NCBI GenBank assembly: GCA_910579185.1
Contig: CAJTTG010000007.1
Location: forward strand, 36,865 to 100,864
DNA length: 64,000 nt
Direction: 5' to 3'
Source of the DNA: an uncultured Muribaculaceae bacterium
GTDB lineage: Bacteria > Bacteroidota > Bacteroidia > Bacteroidales > Muribaculaceae
The notes beneath the pieces were generated by a model. That model was not told the origin of the DNA. It did no database searches and saw only the letters and a list, made by a program, of their open reading frames with translations. The position numbers and the translations under genes are program-made. This document shows positions 44,707 through 53,448 of the stretch, piece by piece (position 1 is the first letter of the stretch; each line of letters starts with the position of its first letter).

Positions 44707-46539
44707 TTATTTGAGGTGGGCGATTACTCTGTAAAGTGGGGTACGGACACCGTTGGCAAGCGTTGGCTTTTCCCTTTTGGTCTGCACTTTGTAGAGTGTT
44801 TCAAGGTCGGTTATCTTGCCTTTCTTGCCATGTCCGAATTTCTCAAACACCACATTCATCGTGGCTCTCATTTCTGCGGAGGAATACAGTCTATCTCCGA
44901 CCGGAAAACGAGCCTGCATCTCCGCTATCAGGCGTTCTTGATTGCGACGGAGTTTGATTTCCTCTCTGATGCTTTTCTCTTTGTAGCCAAGAGCCTTAAT
45001 CCTCATCTCGCCCAATTCCTCAAAATACAATGATAATTCAGGATATTTTTGCGCCAACGTTTGTGCCGCGAGGTCAAACTTCGCACGATTAGACTTGTAG
45101 TCGCAGTAGCGTTTCATGCGTTCTGCAAACGGCTCATCCTGCATCACGTGTGCCAACTGTTCCTCATACTCCAGATACCGTTGATTGCCTGATATGTCAA
45201 AATTGTTTTCCTGCAACTGATTACGCACCACGATACCGTTTTCATAGTTATACTTCTGCAAATCAAACGCATATCTTTCTCCAAGATACGCTATTTGATT
45301 GAAGATGAATCTGTCTGTAGCTTCATCGTACATAGTGAACGATTCATCGAATTTCAGCATCTTCTGCAACCGCGTAGTGTCTCTGATTCGTTTTTGACGC
45401 AACGTGCCACTTGAAGCGTTGTTGCTCTCTATCTCTGCTTCTGTCAACTGCTTTTTCTCTGCCAATTCACGTTCAAATTCCTCTTTCGATTTCTCGCAAG
45501 CCCCTACATTATAAATAAACAGCAGATACCTGCGAAACGGATTCTCTGCCAATCTCTGCCGTCCGGCTATCTGCACAAGGTCAGTGGCTATGTCTATTGT
45601 AGTGTTGACCATCTTGTTGTCGCTTATAACAAATGTGGTGGCGTTGGTGGAATAGAAGTCGCATCCTGCAAATGCCGTGGACGTGCAGAACGTGAACATT
45701 TTGTGTGGCTCTCCCTTTAATGGAATACGTCCTCGTTCAAAACCGCCGTCCAACTTCGCTATCTTCGTGTCGTTGTCGCTGGAATTTCCAACGATTATAT
45801 TCACTTCATCAGGGTTTAGTTTGGTGTAGTCTATCAGCTTCACTATATTGTCCACGCTGTTAAGGAATATTACGCACTCCTTTGACAACAGCACTTTTCC
45901 ATTATCCTTAATCCGTGGGAAAGCACCTCTCTTAAAGGAGTTGATTATCTCTATGGCTGAATCTATCGGTCGTTTTGACCGTAACCTTATCACCTTGACT
46001 TTCTCCACGTCTTGCCAATGCATTTCATAATACGGAATATCCTTGAACTCGTCTATCTGTTCAAGATACGTGTCAATGATAGGCGTCGCCGAGAGGTAGG
46101 TAACATAGTCAAATGATTGCAACTGCGCCAACAGCCGCATCTCCACCTCTGACTTAAACGTGCCGTCTGACAGCAGATATTGAAACTCGTCTGCCACAAC
46201 TCGCCACTCGGACGGCTCTGCGATGCACCTTGCGACTTTCGGAAGTGAATCATACGACACCAATATTTTGGGGCAGTCGGCAGTGGCGATATATTCTCTT
46301 ATGGCATCTTCACGGAAGCGGTCAATAACAAGGAGCGTGTCAGGATATTGTTCGTGCTTGTTTATCAGCAGATTGTTTCTCGGACTGCATATTATTGTCT
46401 TGTGTCTATCTTCAAGAGCAAGTGTTGTCGCTCCACAATTCGGAATCCCCTTATTAAGAATGCCGTTGGGAAGCTCAAAATCTTCAATTTGGCTCAGATA
46501 CTCAATGCCTTTCGGCACTTCGATTGGTGTTTTGTTCAT
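44707..46539 (-). CDS. Helicase-like protein with unusual P-loop
   Basis: A 610-residue protein with SF2-like order of motifs. It has a P-loop-like GIPNCGATTLAL in which the usual Lys is Ala, an ILVSYDSLP segment, VVADEFQYLL in place of the DEAD motif, VTYLSATPI (motif III-like), and DLVQIAGRQRLAENPFRRY (motif VI-like). The C-terminal 250 residues are helical and charged. Related proteins occur on Bacteroidetes mobile elements and probably serve replication or element maintenance. The ATG at 46539 is preferred; an upstream GTG at 46593 would add 18 residues. A 14-bp palindrome CACGTT-TT-AACGTG (46591-46604) lies in its leader. Confidence 0.75.
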   Translation of the reverse strand: MNKTPIEVPKGIEYLSQIEDFELPNGILNKGIPNCGATTLALEDRHKTIICSPRNNLLINKHEQYPDTLLVIDRFREDAIREYIATADCPKILVSYDSLPKVARCIAEPSEWRVVADEFQYLLSDGTFKSEVEMRLLAQLQSFDYVTYLSATPIIDTYLEQIDEFKDIPYYEMHWQDVEKVKVIRLRSKRPIDSAIEIINSFKRGAFPRIKDNGKVLLSKECVIFLNSVDNIVKLIDYTKLNPDEVNIIVGNSSDNDTKIAKLDGGFERGRIPLKGEPHKMFTFCTSTAFAGCDFYSTNATTFVISDNKMVNTTIDIATDLVQIAGRQRLAENPFRRYLLFIYNVGACEKSKEEFERELAEKKQLTEAEIESNNASSGTLRQKRIRDTTRLQKMLKFDESFTMYDEATDRFIFNQIAYLGERYAFDLQKYNYENGIVVRNQLQENNFDISGNQRYLEYEEQLAHVMQDEPFAERMKRYCDYKSNRAKFDLAAQTLAQKYPELSLYFEELGEMRIKALGYKEKSIREEIKLRRNQERLIAEMQARFPVGDRLYSSAEMRATMNVVFEKFGHGKKGKITDLETLYKVQTKREKPTLANGVRTPLYRVIAHLK

Positions 46540-46776
46540 GTCTTTACATCGTTTGAATTTTTTAGAAGTCACATCTTGTTTGTCTGTGTCCACGTTTTAA
46601 CGTGAAAAATCTGATTATTTAAGGAACTCAGGAAGAAATTTTGGACATTCTCGACCAAAATAAAACCGAAACGGCGAAATTCCGGCTTTATTCCGATGTC
46701 AAACATGAGTTGGATATATGATAAGCAATGCGGATTCAAAGAGGTGTAGGAGATTTGATTCCGAATCACTGATATG

Positions 46777-46808
46777 CAAATTTAGTCAACTTTCCGCTGG
46801 CTTCCAAA
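46777..46808 (-). promoter_or_regulatory. Promoter of the helicase-like gene
   Basis: Minus-strand TTTG (46805-46808), a 20-bp spacer and TAAATTTG (46777-46784). The transcript would have a leader of about 230 nt that includes the CACGTT/AACGTG palindrome. The rest of 46540-47309 holds one doubtful small gene and nothing else I recognise. Confidence 0.55.
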
Positions 46809-46865
46809 TAAATATCGCACATCCATAGGAAACGCTACTTCGCATAGCGTTGAAGTCTGATTTTT

Positions 46866-47114
46866 CTATTCCGGGACATACATAAGAAACGGCACTACTC
46901 CACAAATGACAAAAACGCCATTTGCAACTCCAATAAATAATCCAATTCTAATCGAGATATATAGCGGTCTGCAATACGACCGTGAATACGGCAAAAATCC
47001 AAATATAAAATACGTCAGGTCAAAACGCGCCAATTTATGACTGCCTATAAATGCTGAAATAGCGACAGCAAAAGGTGTACACTGCAAAATCTCCCACAGC
47101 CGATAGAAATACAC
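46866..47114 (-). CDS. Possible small membrane protein in the element
   Basis: An 82-residue frame starting with GTG. An AGGAGG-type ribosome site overlaps that codon, so the true start may lie further in. The C-terminal half is hydrophobic (RIGLFIGVANGVFVICGVVPFL). No family recognised. It could be a decayed gene or chance. Confidence 0.35.
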   Translation of the reverse strand: MYFYRLWEILQCTPFAVAISAFIGSHKLARFDLTYFIFGFLPYSRSYCRPLYISIRIGLFIGVANGVFVICGVVPFLMYVPE

Positions 47115-47309
47115 CTCCTGAAAAATTCGGACAGTCGCTTAAATGCGTGTTGACCTCTATTTAACCTCCCCCTCTCCATGCCGGAAAGAAAAAAGAAAGG
47201 CAGACCTGAAAACGTGGTGGAAAAGAAATTAACCTATCCAATTATATATCCGGCGATAATGCTCTGATAGTAATAGTTGCTATCCTCGTAATCAATAACA
47301 CTTACCACA

Positions 47310-48326
47310 ATGACTACAAACGCAATCGCATTAGCTACCGCCACCACAACCGCATCTGAACTCAACAACATCTCGGAGGATGTTCAGTTTGAGGACATCA
47401 ACCCAACCGTCCCCTCTGTAACGTTCCTTGAAGCCAATACATCGGCTGTCAGCATTGAGGAACTGACCGTGAACTGTGTTGTTCCCACATGGGCGAATCA
47501 GGAGTTGACAATCTCTCATCAGGACTTCATTAACACTGTGCATGATGCCGCCTGCAACGTGTTCAGCGGTGAACTCATCAACCGTCCTGAAATTCGTGTG
47601 TCGCACATCGTCCGTGGGCGCATACCCTCCGCACTTGGCAAACGTGCATCAGAACTGCTTGAATCCGAAAAGACGCAGTTCTATCAGCGTCTTGCTTTCG
47701 CTTTCACCATTCCCTCTATCCACGAAACGATAGACGGTCAACGCTTGGAACTCTGCATTGGCGGTGTTCGCAACTACAACGACCTGAATCTCTATCGTGC
47801 CAATCGTGGCGCAGAGAAATTCTCTGTCTTTATCGGTTGGCGAATGAACGTCTGCTCCAATCAGGTACTGACAGGTCAGGGCGCAAAGATTCAGCTTGAG
47901 GTGATGTCGCTTCATGACCTCTACAAGCAAGTGCTTGACTTGTTCTATACGTTCCGTCCGACACAAGACATCCACCTATTGCAGACGCTATCGCAAACTC
48001 GCCTGACAGAAACGCAGTTTGCACAGATTGTCGGACGCATGAGGCTCTATCAGGCTCTGCCCAACCGCTATCAGCGCAACGTGCCTAAACTCCTGATAAC
48101 CGACAGTCAGATAAACAATGTCTGCCGTGACTTCTACGCAGATCCGAACTTCGGTGTCAAGGACAACACAATCTCCATGTTCGACTTCCACAACCTCCTG
48201 ACGGAAGCAAATAAGAGCAGTTACATTGACTCTTATCTGCAAAGAGCCGTCAACGCTACCGAAGTGTCGGTCGGCATCTGCAACGCTCTGCATGGAGATG
48301 ATAAATACGCTTGGTTCTTGGGCTAA
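47310..48326 (+). CDS. DUF3871-family protein
   Basis: A 338-residue soluble protein. Typical segments are NVFSGELINRPEIRVSHIV, GRIPSALGKRASELLE, LCIGGVRNYNDLNLYR and the C-terminal FGVKDNTISMFDFHNLLTEA. The family is found on Bacteroidetes conjugative and mobilisable elements and prophages. Its function is unknown, though its company suggests element biology or defence against host functions. It lies on the opposite strand from the helicase-like gene and is closed by a good terminator. Confidence 0.85.
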   Translation: MTTNAIALATATTTASELNNISEDVQFEDINPTVPSVTFLEANTSAVSIEELTVNCVVPTWANQELTISHQDFINTVHDAACNVFSGELINRPEIRVSHIVRGRIPSALGKRASELLESEKTQFYQRLAFAFTIPSIHETIDGQRLELCIGGVRNYNDLNLYRANRGAEKFSVFIGWRMNVCSNQVLTGQGAKIQLEVMSLHDLYKQVLDLFYTFRPTQDIHLLQTLSQTRLTETQFAQIVGRMRLYQALPNRYQRNVPKLLITDSQINNVCRDFYADPNFGVKDNTISMFDFHNLLTEANKSSYIDSYLQRAVNATEVSVGICNALHGDDKYAWFLG

Positions 48327-48349
48327 GTGCTTATTGATTCCCTGAATAA

Positions 48350-48390
48350 TCGGACATTCCCCAATCAGAGTGGAGTGTCCGATTTTCTTT
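48350..48390 (+). terminator. Intrinsic terminator after the DUF3871 gene
   Basis: TCGGACATTCC (48350-48360) pairs with GGAGTGTCCGA (48372-48382) with one G-T pair; TTTTCTTT follows. Confidence 0.85.
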
Positions 48391-48435
48391 CCCAAGACCC
48401 TTAATAATCAATTATAAACAGTCAAAATTTCGGAC

Positions 48436-48885
48436 ATGAAAACAGATTGCATCGTTTCAGAAATCCAACTCAAATACAAACCGCAACCCCTCACAGAAAC
48501 CCTCTGTTCCTCAAAAGAGATTCATCAACTTCTTATAAAGCGAATCTTCGATGAAGAAACCATAGGCTATAAGGAAACTTTCAAGGTTCTGTTGCTGAAT
48601 CAGGCAAACAAACTCATTGGCTACACCACCATTTCAGAGGGCGGTCTGACTTATACAATCGTAGATGTCAGGGTGGTAATGCAGACAGCATTAGTCAGCA
48701 ACGCCACTGCAATAATCCTCGCCCACAATCATCCGTCAGGCAACACACGCCCAAGCGGACAAGACGACAGCCTGACACGCAAAATCAAATCAGCATGTGA
48801 ACTTATGGATATTCGCTTGCTTGACCATGTCATCGTTACGCCCTACGACAGCTACTATTCCTATAATGACGAGGGCAGACTATAA
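48436..48885 (+). CDS. RadC-like JAB-domain protein
   Basis: A 149-residue protein with the JAMM metal-binding motif AHNHPSGNTRPSGQDD and upstream KETFKVLLLNQANKLIGY. It is the RadC C-terminal domain without the N-terminal helix-hairpin-helix part. This short form is frequent on Bacteroidetes mobile elements, where it has been linked to anti-restriction or repair, without firm proof. It is preceded by a terminator and followed by the 357-bp structured region. Confidence 0.88.
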   Translation: MKTDCIVSEIQLKYKPQPLTETLCSSKEIHQLLIKRIFDEETIGYKETFKVLLLNQANKLIGYTTISEGGLTYTIVDVRVVMQTALVSNATAIILAHNHPSGNTRPSGQDDSLTRKIKSACELMDIRLLDHVIVTPYDSYYSYNDEGRL

Positions 48886-49023
48886 AAACGTGTTGTAGAG
48901 CATACACAGCACAATTTGTCAGACCATTATCATAGAAAATCCAACGCTTTTTAGTAATTTTGCACTTGATTTCCGAAAGGAGGTCAGACATATTATACAA
49001 GAGCGTTTTTGAAACTCATCGTT

Positions 49024-49210
49024 AACTATCGAATTCTCGCAAAATTCTAAGGGACAACGAGGGTGGCAACAACGCTCACGCTTCGGCTATATACTATCCG
49101 CAAAGTCGGATTCTATATATCCTCCAAGCGTGGGCGACTGTTGCTTATCCGTCCCATAGGCAATGCGAGAAGCCTGATAGTTGGATAAGCAAGAAACAGT
49201 CCTCACGCTT
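49024..49210 (+). ncRNA. Long imperfect hairpin with a competing alternative fold
   Basis: Fold 1 spans 49024-49182: AACTATC/GATAGTT, TTCTCGCA/TGCGAGAA, GGGAC/GTCCC, GCAACA/TGTTGC, CACGCTT/AAGCGTG, TATATA/TATATA and ATCCG/CGGAT, nested in order. Fold 2 re-pairs the middle arm 49126-49150 with the downstream 49183-49210: TTGCTTATCC/GGATAAGCAA and AAGCGTG/CACGCTT. The two folds exclude each other. A TAATTTTG -7 box (48955-48962) lies upstream, and the exported-protein gene starts at 49243. It could be a switch-like leader, a small RNA, or a single-strand DNA site of the element. It does not match any RNA family I know. Confidence 0.6.
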
Positions 49211-49242
49211 TTGTCGTTTTAACACAGCCGTTTCAATGGAGG

Positions 49243-49647
49243 ATGAGAAACACGTATGCTATAATGAGCCGATTATTAGCGAGTTTATTCATGCTTTTAT
49301 TTCCGTTTATTTATATGGAGGGTAGCGTCTTGGTCTATGATTCTCCTGCCGAAAAGACTTACGCTGACACTTCATGCTTTAGAATCGTAAAAGACGAACA
49401 TGGAGGCAATCTATACGAAGTTGCCTATATAACCAACTATACCGCGGTGCAATCCAACGGTGCTAAGAAGATAGTCTATATTCAGCAATACAATAGTTCG
49501 TGGACGCAATCGAGGATTCGCCATATACAGTACTACGATGAATCTGGCAAACTGATAACATATAGCGATGCTTATAGCAACTGGAATTGGATTAAAGACG
49601 GTACAGTCGGTGCCACTATGCGGGATAAAGTAAAAGTCTATTTCTAA
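49243..49647 (+). CDS. Exported protein of unknown function in the element
   Basis: A 134-residue protein with an N-terminal signal (LLASLFMLLFPFIYMEGSVLV) and a beta-rich mature part (CFRIVKDEHGGNLYEVAYIT; KKIVYIQQYN; IRHIQYYDESGKLITYS). No family recognised. GGAGG abuts the ATG, so an ATG at 49264 is an alternative. It is the first of three small envelope-protein genes downstream of the long hairpin. Confidence 0.65.
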   Translation: MRNTYAIMSRLLASLFMLLFPFIYMEGSVLVYDSPAEKTYADTSCFRIVKDEHGGNLYEVAYITNYTAVQSNGAKKIVYIQQYNSSWTQSRIRHIQYYDESGKLITYSDAYSNWNWIKDGTVGATMRDKVKVYF

Positions 49648-49668
49648 AACATCAATACATTCAAAGAA

Positions 49669-50118
49669 ATGAAAATCAAACCGATTGCATTCTTGCTCAT
49701 GGCAATAATGCTTCCCTTCGCATCATGTAGCGATGACAATGATGCACCTGAATACAAGTACGTTTATTGGGATTCTCTACGTGGAATCAAAGTGACAACC
49801 ACAGCAACCACAGCTATTGTAGAAACCATTTCTCAGGCTGACGGCATAGTTTGGTCAGTCAACCAAGCAACAATGGACGATGTGGAAAACTTGGGGCTGA
49901 TGCGTCTTTGGACGAACCCACCAATTGATGGCTCATATGTCTATGATGACGTACAATACCAACAAGGATTTTATATCGAGAATCTCCAGCCAGCTACAAC
50001 CTACTATTATCGCATTGTTCGTCAGGCAACTTCCTCCGTAGGAAATGATGTCACTGAATACAAGATAATGTACGGTGATGTCTATTCTTTCACGACAAAA
50101 GAATCCAACAACCAGTAG
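49669..50118 (+). CDS. Small lipoprotein with FN3-like fold
   Basis: A 149-residue lipoprotein: lipobox FASC followed by SDDND. The mature part has ATTAIVETISQA and the fibronectin-type-III-like turn NLQPATTYYYRIVRQA. Probably anchored in the outer membrane. Function unknown. It lies 21 bp after the exported-protein gene. Confidence 0.7.
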   Translation: MKIKPIAFLLMAIMLPFASCSDDNDAPEYKYVYWDSLRGIKVTTTATTAIVETISQADGIVWSVNQATMDDVENLGLMRLWTNPPIDGSYVYDDVQYQQGFYIENLQPATTYYYRIVRQATSSVGNDVTEYKIMYGDVYSFTTKESNNQ

Positions 50119-50168
50119 TCAAATTAGCTTCGGCTATCTTATAATCAATCAATTAACAACAATTCAAA

Positions 50169-50549
50169 ATGACAAAGAAACTGAAATTTCTTGCGTTTGC
50201 ACTCATCGCAGTGCTGACATGTGTCGGCTTCGCTTCATGTGGCGATGACGATGACGAACCCAAATTGCCGAATGACCTTATCGGTTCTGTGTGGAAAGGC
50301 GTTAACGACAACACCAACTATCCTACCGAGGTCAAGGTTGAGAGTGCCACAACGTGCGTTATCACGGTCTATGAACCCAACAGCACTACAATTTACGACC
50401 AAGCGCGTTGCCAATACCTTTATAGCGAGACTACGGGAGCGTTCTCTGTCGAATATGACGATTGGAACGTGAAAGGCTATATCAAGGGAGACAAAATGAC
50501 CCTTACCGACAACCGTTACGGCAACTTTACTTTGATGCGAGTAAAGTAG
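50169..50549 (+). CDS. Small lipoprotein, lipocalin-like
   Basis: A 126-residue lipoprotein with lipobox FASC and acidic GDDDDEPK. LIGSVWKGVND and the C-terminal KGDKMTLTDNRYGNFTLMR match the small beta-barrel lipoproteins of Bacteroidetes often labelled lipocalin-like. It is last of the three envelope-protein genes and is followed by a terminator hairpin. Confidence 0.75.
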   Translation: MTKKLKFLAFALIAVLTCVGFASCGDDDDEPKLPNDLIGSVWKGVNDNTNYPTEVKVESATTCVITVYEPNSTTIYDQARCQYLYSETTGAFSVEYDDWNVKGYIKGDKMTLTDNRYGNFTLMRVK

Positions 50550-50573
50550 CATTAGGCATCAACCACTCATCAG

Positions 50574-50614
50574 CACGGCACTTCGGCACTCTCCGTTGTG
50601 CCGTGTTTGCATTT
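50574..50614 (+). terminator. Terminator hairpin after the lipoprotein genes
   Basis: CACGGCAC (50574-50581) pairs with GTGCCGTG (50598-50605); TTTGCATTT follows. Confidence 0.6.
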
Positions 50615-50657
50615 AGATTATAGGGCATATTCCCATGAAAATCGCTACCTTTGCACC

Positions 50658-51419
50658 ATGAAACTTAATAAGAGCAAAGGCAATATGTACGAGTTCGTAA
50701 CTCATACTTGGAATCCGATTAAGGGTCGGTGCTACCACGATTGTGCATATTGCTACATGAAAACCATTGTGCCTAATCCACAGCCTATTCATTTGGACGA
50801 ATCGGAATTAAACGGCATATTCAGTGAAAATCAGTTCATATTCATTGGAAGCAGTACAGATGTTTTCGCTTCTGACGTTCCGTCTGAATGGATAACTGCA
50901 ATCCTTGATTTTTGCGTTGAAGCCACTTCGCATCAAAATGGCATTAAAACTCGCTTCCTCCTACAAACTAAGAATCCGGCAAGGATATTGGGCTTCACAG
51001 ACCATCCACTGTTCAAGAGTGGTCAAGCCGTAGCTTGTACAACAATAGAAACAAATCGGCATTACTCTGAGACAATGAACAACGCACCAACCCCAAAGGA
51101 AAGAGCCGAAGCCATGTCTATGATTGCTGAACGAGGAATTAAGACCTATGTCACGATTGAGCCTATAATGGACTTCGATTTAGACGAACTTGTGTCGCTT
51201 GTAAAAATGTGCACCCCTGAACAAGTGAATATAGGTGCCAATTCCGTCCGTAGCATAAAAATTCCAGAGCCAACAAAAGGGAATATACTGATTGACCTAA
51301 TCCAACATCTTCTATGCTTTACGCAGGTCAAAGTGAAAAAGAATTTGGACGGAGACAAACTGACCCGAATGCTTATCAGGAGGTTGAAGCGGAATTATTC
51401 TTACGATAAACGCGATTAA
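50658..51419 (+). CDS. Radical-SAM protein (SplB/DUF5131-like)
   Basis: A 253-residue protein with the iron-sulfur motif CYHDCAYCYM (CX3CX2C) and other TIM-barrel strand motifs: FIFIGSSTDVFA, RFLLQTKNP, TTIETNRHYSE, KTYVTIEPIMDF and VNIGANSV. The NPIKGRCYHDC start resembles phage and element DUF5131 (Gp37/Gp68) proteins and spore photoproduct lyase-like enzymes. The substrate is unknown. A TACCTTTG -7 box (50646-50653) ends 4 nt before the ATG, suggesting leaderless translation. It is convergent with the recombinase gene, 12 bp apart. Confidence 0.8.
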   Translation: MKLNKSKGNMYEFVTHTWNPIKGRCYHDCAYCYMKTIVPNPQPIHLDESELNGIFSENQFIFIGSSTDVFASDVPSEWITAILDFCVEATSHQNGIKTRFLLQTKNPARILGFTDHPLFKSGQAVACTTIETNRHYSETMNNAPTPKERAEAMSMIAERGIKTYVTIEPIMDFDLDELVSLVKMCTPEQVNIGANSVRSIKIPEPTKGNILIDLIQHLLCFTQVKVKKNLDGDKLTRMLIRRLKRNYSYDKRD

Positions 51420-51431
51420 CTTTATCTCCAA

Positions 51432-53204
51432 TCATTCAAAGTAAGGCTTATTGGCTATGCCGTCAATCCGATACTCCTCTTGGTCAATCAGCATATCCAT
51501 AACCTCTTTAGACGAGTGGGGGCTGTCCTTTATCGTTGGTAACTCAAACTTGTTGCCCGATGAATAATGATGAATCGGCACTAATATTGTCCGATTCTGC
51601 TCATCAAATTGAAACGAGGACGGCAGTTCAACAATCTCAGCCGCTTTTGCCTTGATATGGATGCAGACAATCTTTCTTGTGCCGTTCTTGAAATCAACAA
51701 CAAACGTACCTCGCTTCTGCGTTTCCGAATAATACACAACACGGTCAAGGTACTTTTTGAATAATCGTGCCTTATCTTCAACCGAAAGGCTGTCAAGCGT
51801 TTCAATGGCAACATCATTAGTTAATTCCGCTTTGGAGACCTCCTTTTGATGCCGTTCCGATTTCAGCCGTTCAATCTCATCTTCTGCGCCGGAGATAAAC
51901 TTCTCTTTGTTCTCATATTGCTGTTGCTGATGAAGAAGCAGGGTCGGATTAGTCAGTACCCTTATGCTCTCTAAAATGGAGTTCTGATCCGATTTGGCAA
52001 TCGTAATCTCGGCATTGAGCGACTGAATTTTACTTGTCAGGTTGTCTATTTCTCTGACAATCTTGGTAATTTTCTCACTGCTCATTTCCGTAAATTCATC
52101 TTTGGCAATGGCGGTCTTGACGGCCACCCATACCGTTTTTAACGCTATGTCTGCATTGACCCCACCGTTGGCGCAGATGGTTTCATCGTACTTGTTCTTT
52201 TTGACGGCACAGCGATAATACCGCAATCCCGTACCCGTCTGCCTGACTATATACATGTTCTTTCCACACGGACATTTCAAAATATACCGTAGGGCGTTGT
52301 AGTTCACGCCATTGTTCGGCACATCCACAATCCTATTCTGATTGAGAATCGCTTGTACCTTATCCCAAACATCTTCTGATACCAACGCATCCCCTTTGCG
52401 CTCTATCGGCTCACGCCGCCCTGACGGCTCCGTCTTGTTCTTGCCGTCACGGTTGGGGAGAATCCGCCACAGTCCTTTGTAGCAGGGATTATGCAGAATA
52501 CGGTAGATATTTTCTGAAAAGAAATCGTTGCCCTTGACAGTCTTTATTCCGCGTGAAATCATCTCTTGCTTAATTTCCTTTGCGGTCAAACCGTCAATAC
52601 ACATCTTAAATATCTCCTGAACAATCGGAGCGTTCTCATCACGCACCAATATGGACTTTGGCGTTTTCCCTTTTATAAAGTTCGGATTGGGTACTGCCGA
52701 ATACCCGAAAGGCACAACACTACCTTTGCACATCAACTCCTCCGATTGCAGAAAACAGCGCACTTTGCCACTTCTCATGCGGTCAGTAATTTTCTTCCGC
52801 TCAGCTTTCGCATATTCTGCGGCTATGGCAATACGCAATATATCCACAAGCTCCAACACCTTACCACCCTCGTAATGCTCTTTGGTGTCGATGAATAACA
52901 CGTCCAAACCGTTCTTTAACAGACTATTCACATCAGTCATTACAGACAAAATCTCATCCTCACGTGAAAGACGGCTCAACTCGCTTACAACGACAATATC
53001 TGCATCTTCACTCGTCAGCATAAGCAACTCAATATAGCTCGGTCTGTTCTTTGTAGCACCACTTATGCCCTCGTCTTTGAGAACTTTAAGCAGTTCAAAG
53101 CCATTATCCCTGCAATACTCGGTAATCTGCATCTCCTGACGTGCTGCATCCTGCGCTGTCGTTGAAACACGGATATAACCTATGGCTCGTTTCTTTTTAT
53201 CCAT
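51432..53204 (-). CDS. Large serine recombinase (site-specific integrase)
   Basis: A 590-residue protein. The resolvase catalytic domain (1-150) has IGYIRVSTTAQD with the nucleophilic Ser, ELSRLSREDE, and AEYAKAERKKITDRMRSG. The recombinase domain (about 160-270) has VPFGYSAVPN and YRILHNPCYKGLWRI. A zinc ribbon follows (CPCGKNMYIVRQ; RYYRCAVKKN, then CANGG), then a long coiled coil (about 350-450) and a C-terminal domain. It integrates and, with a helper, excises the element. The ATG at 53204 is chosen over one at 53258. Its TATCTTTG -7 box (53261-53268) lies next to the right attachment arm. Confidence 0.93.
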   Translation of the reverse strand: MDKKKRAIGYIRVSTTAQDAARQEMQITEYCRDNGFELLKVLKDEGISGATKNRPSYIELLMLTSEDADIVVVSELSRLSREDEILSVMTDVNSLLKNGLDVLFIDTKEHYEGGKVLELVDILRIAIAAEYAKAERKKITDRMRSGKVRCFLQSEELMCKGSVVPFGYSAVPNPNFIKGKTPKSILVRDENAPIVQEIFKMCIDGLTAKEIKQEMISRGIKTVKGNDFFSENIYRILHNPCYKGLWRILPNRDGKNKTEPSGRREPIERKGDALVSEDVWDKVQAILNQNRIVDVPNNGVNYNALRYILKCPCGKNMYIVRQTGTGLRYYRCAVKKNKYDETICANGGVNADIALKTVWVAVKTAIAKDEFTEMSSEKITKIVREIDNLTSKIQSLNAEITIAKSDQNSILESIRVLTNPTLLLHQQQQYENKEKFISGAEDEIERLKSERHQKEVSKAELTNDVAIETLDSLSVEDKARLFKKYLDRVVYYSETQKRGTFVVDFKNGTRKIVCIHIKAKAAEIVELPSSFQFDEQNRTILVPIHHYSSGNKFELPTIKDSPHSSKEVMDMLIDQEEYRIDGIANKPYFE

Positions 53205-53277
53205 AATCCTTGTGGCGGTCGACAACAGATAGCGGAATTGCCACTCTCGCAACCGCACTGCAAAGATACAAAGAAAT

Positions 53278-53303
53278 AGTTACACCCACAACGCACAATT
53301 GTA
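53278..53303 (+). other. Right end of the element: P-type attachment arm (attR)
   Basis: AGTTACACCCACA, then ACGCACAATTGTA. It is an inverted copy of 44634-44659 with four mismatches and lies just upstream of the recombinase promoter. Confidence 0.65.
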
Positions 53304-53448
53304 CTATTTTGTTGCCGATAAGTTATATATTTGCCGGAAAATAGAAAAAATATAGGGGCGATGTCACCTTTTGTCGGGATGCTGTGTCTTACTTGTGAGA
53401 CGTCTCAAAAACGATAAAATTAAACAAACCCCATAAAACTTAGAAATC

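Larger units (their letters stand above)
44634..53303. mobile_element. Integrated element of about 8.7 kb with large serine recombinase
   Basis: Bounded by imperfect inverted arms (44634-44659 and 53278-53303, 22 of 26 bases matching). These have the relation expected of P' and P half-sites left in attL and attR by a serine integrase. Both ends share TA as a possible crossover core. The content supports this: recombinase at the right end, then radical-SAM protein, two lipoproteins, an exported protein, RadC, DUF3871 and a helicase-like protein. Base composition is more AT-rich by eye than the flanks. No relaxase or type IV secretion gene is seen, so it is not self-transmissible from this content. 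Confidence 0.75.

Noticed and set aside
46569..46769. 66-codon frame from a GTG 7 nt after a -7 box
   Set aside because: Composition is not convincing and it overlaps the helicase leader palindrome. More likely untranslated leader.
44634..53303. Classical transposon with terminal inverted repeats
   Set aside because: No DDE transposase is present. The inverted arms are better explained as half-sites of the large serine recombinase. No target-site duplication other than the possible TA core is seen.
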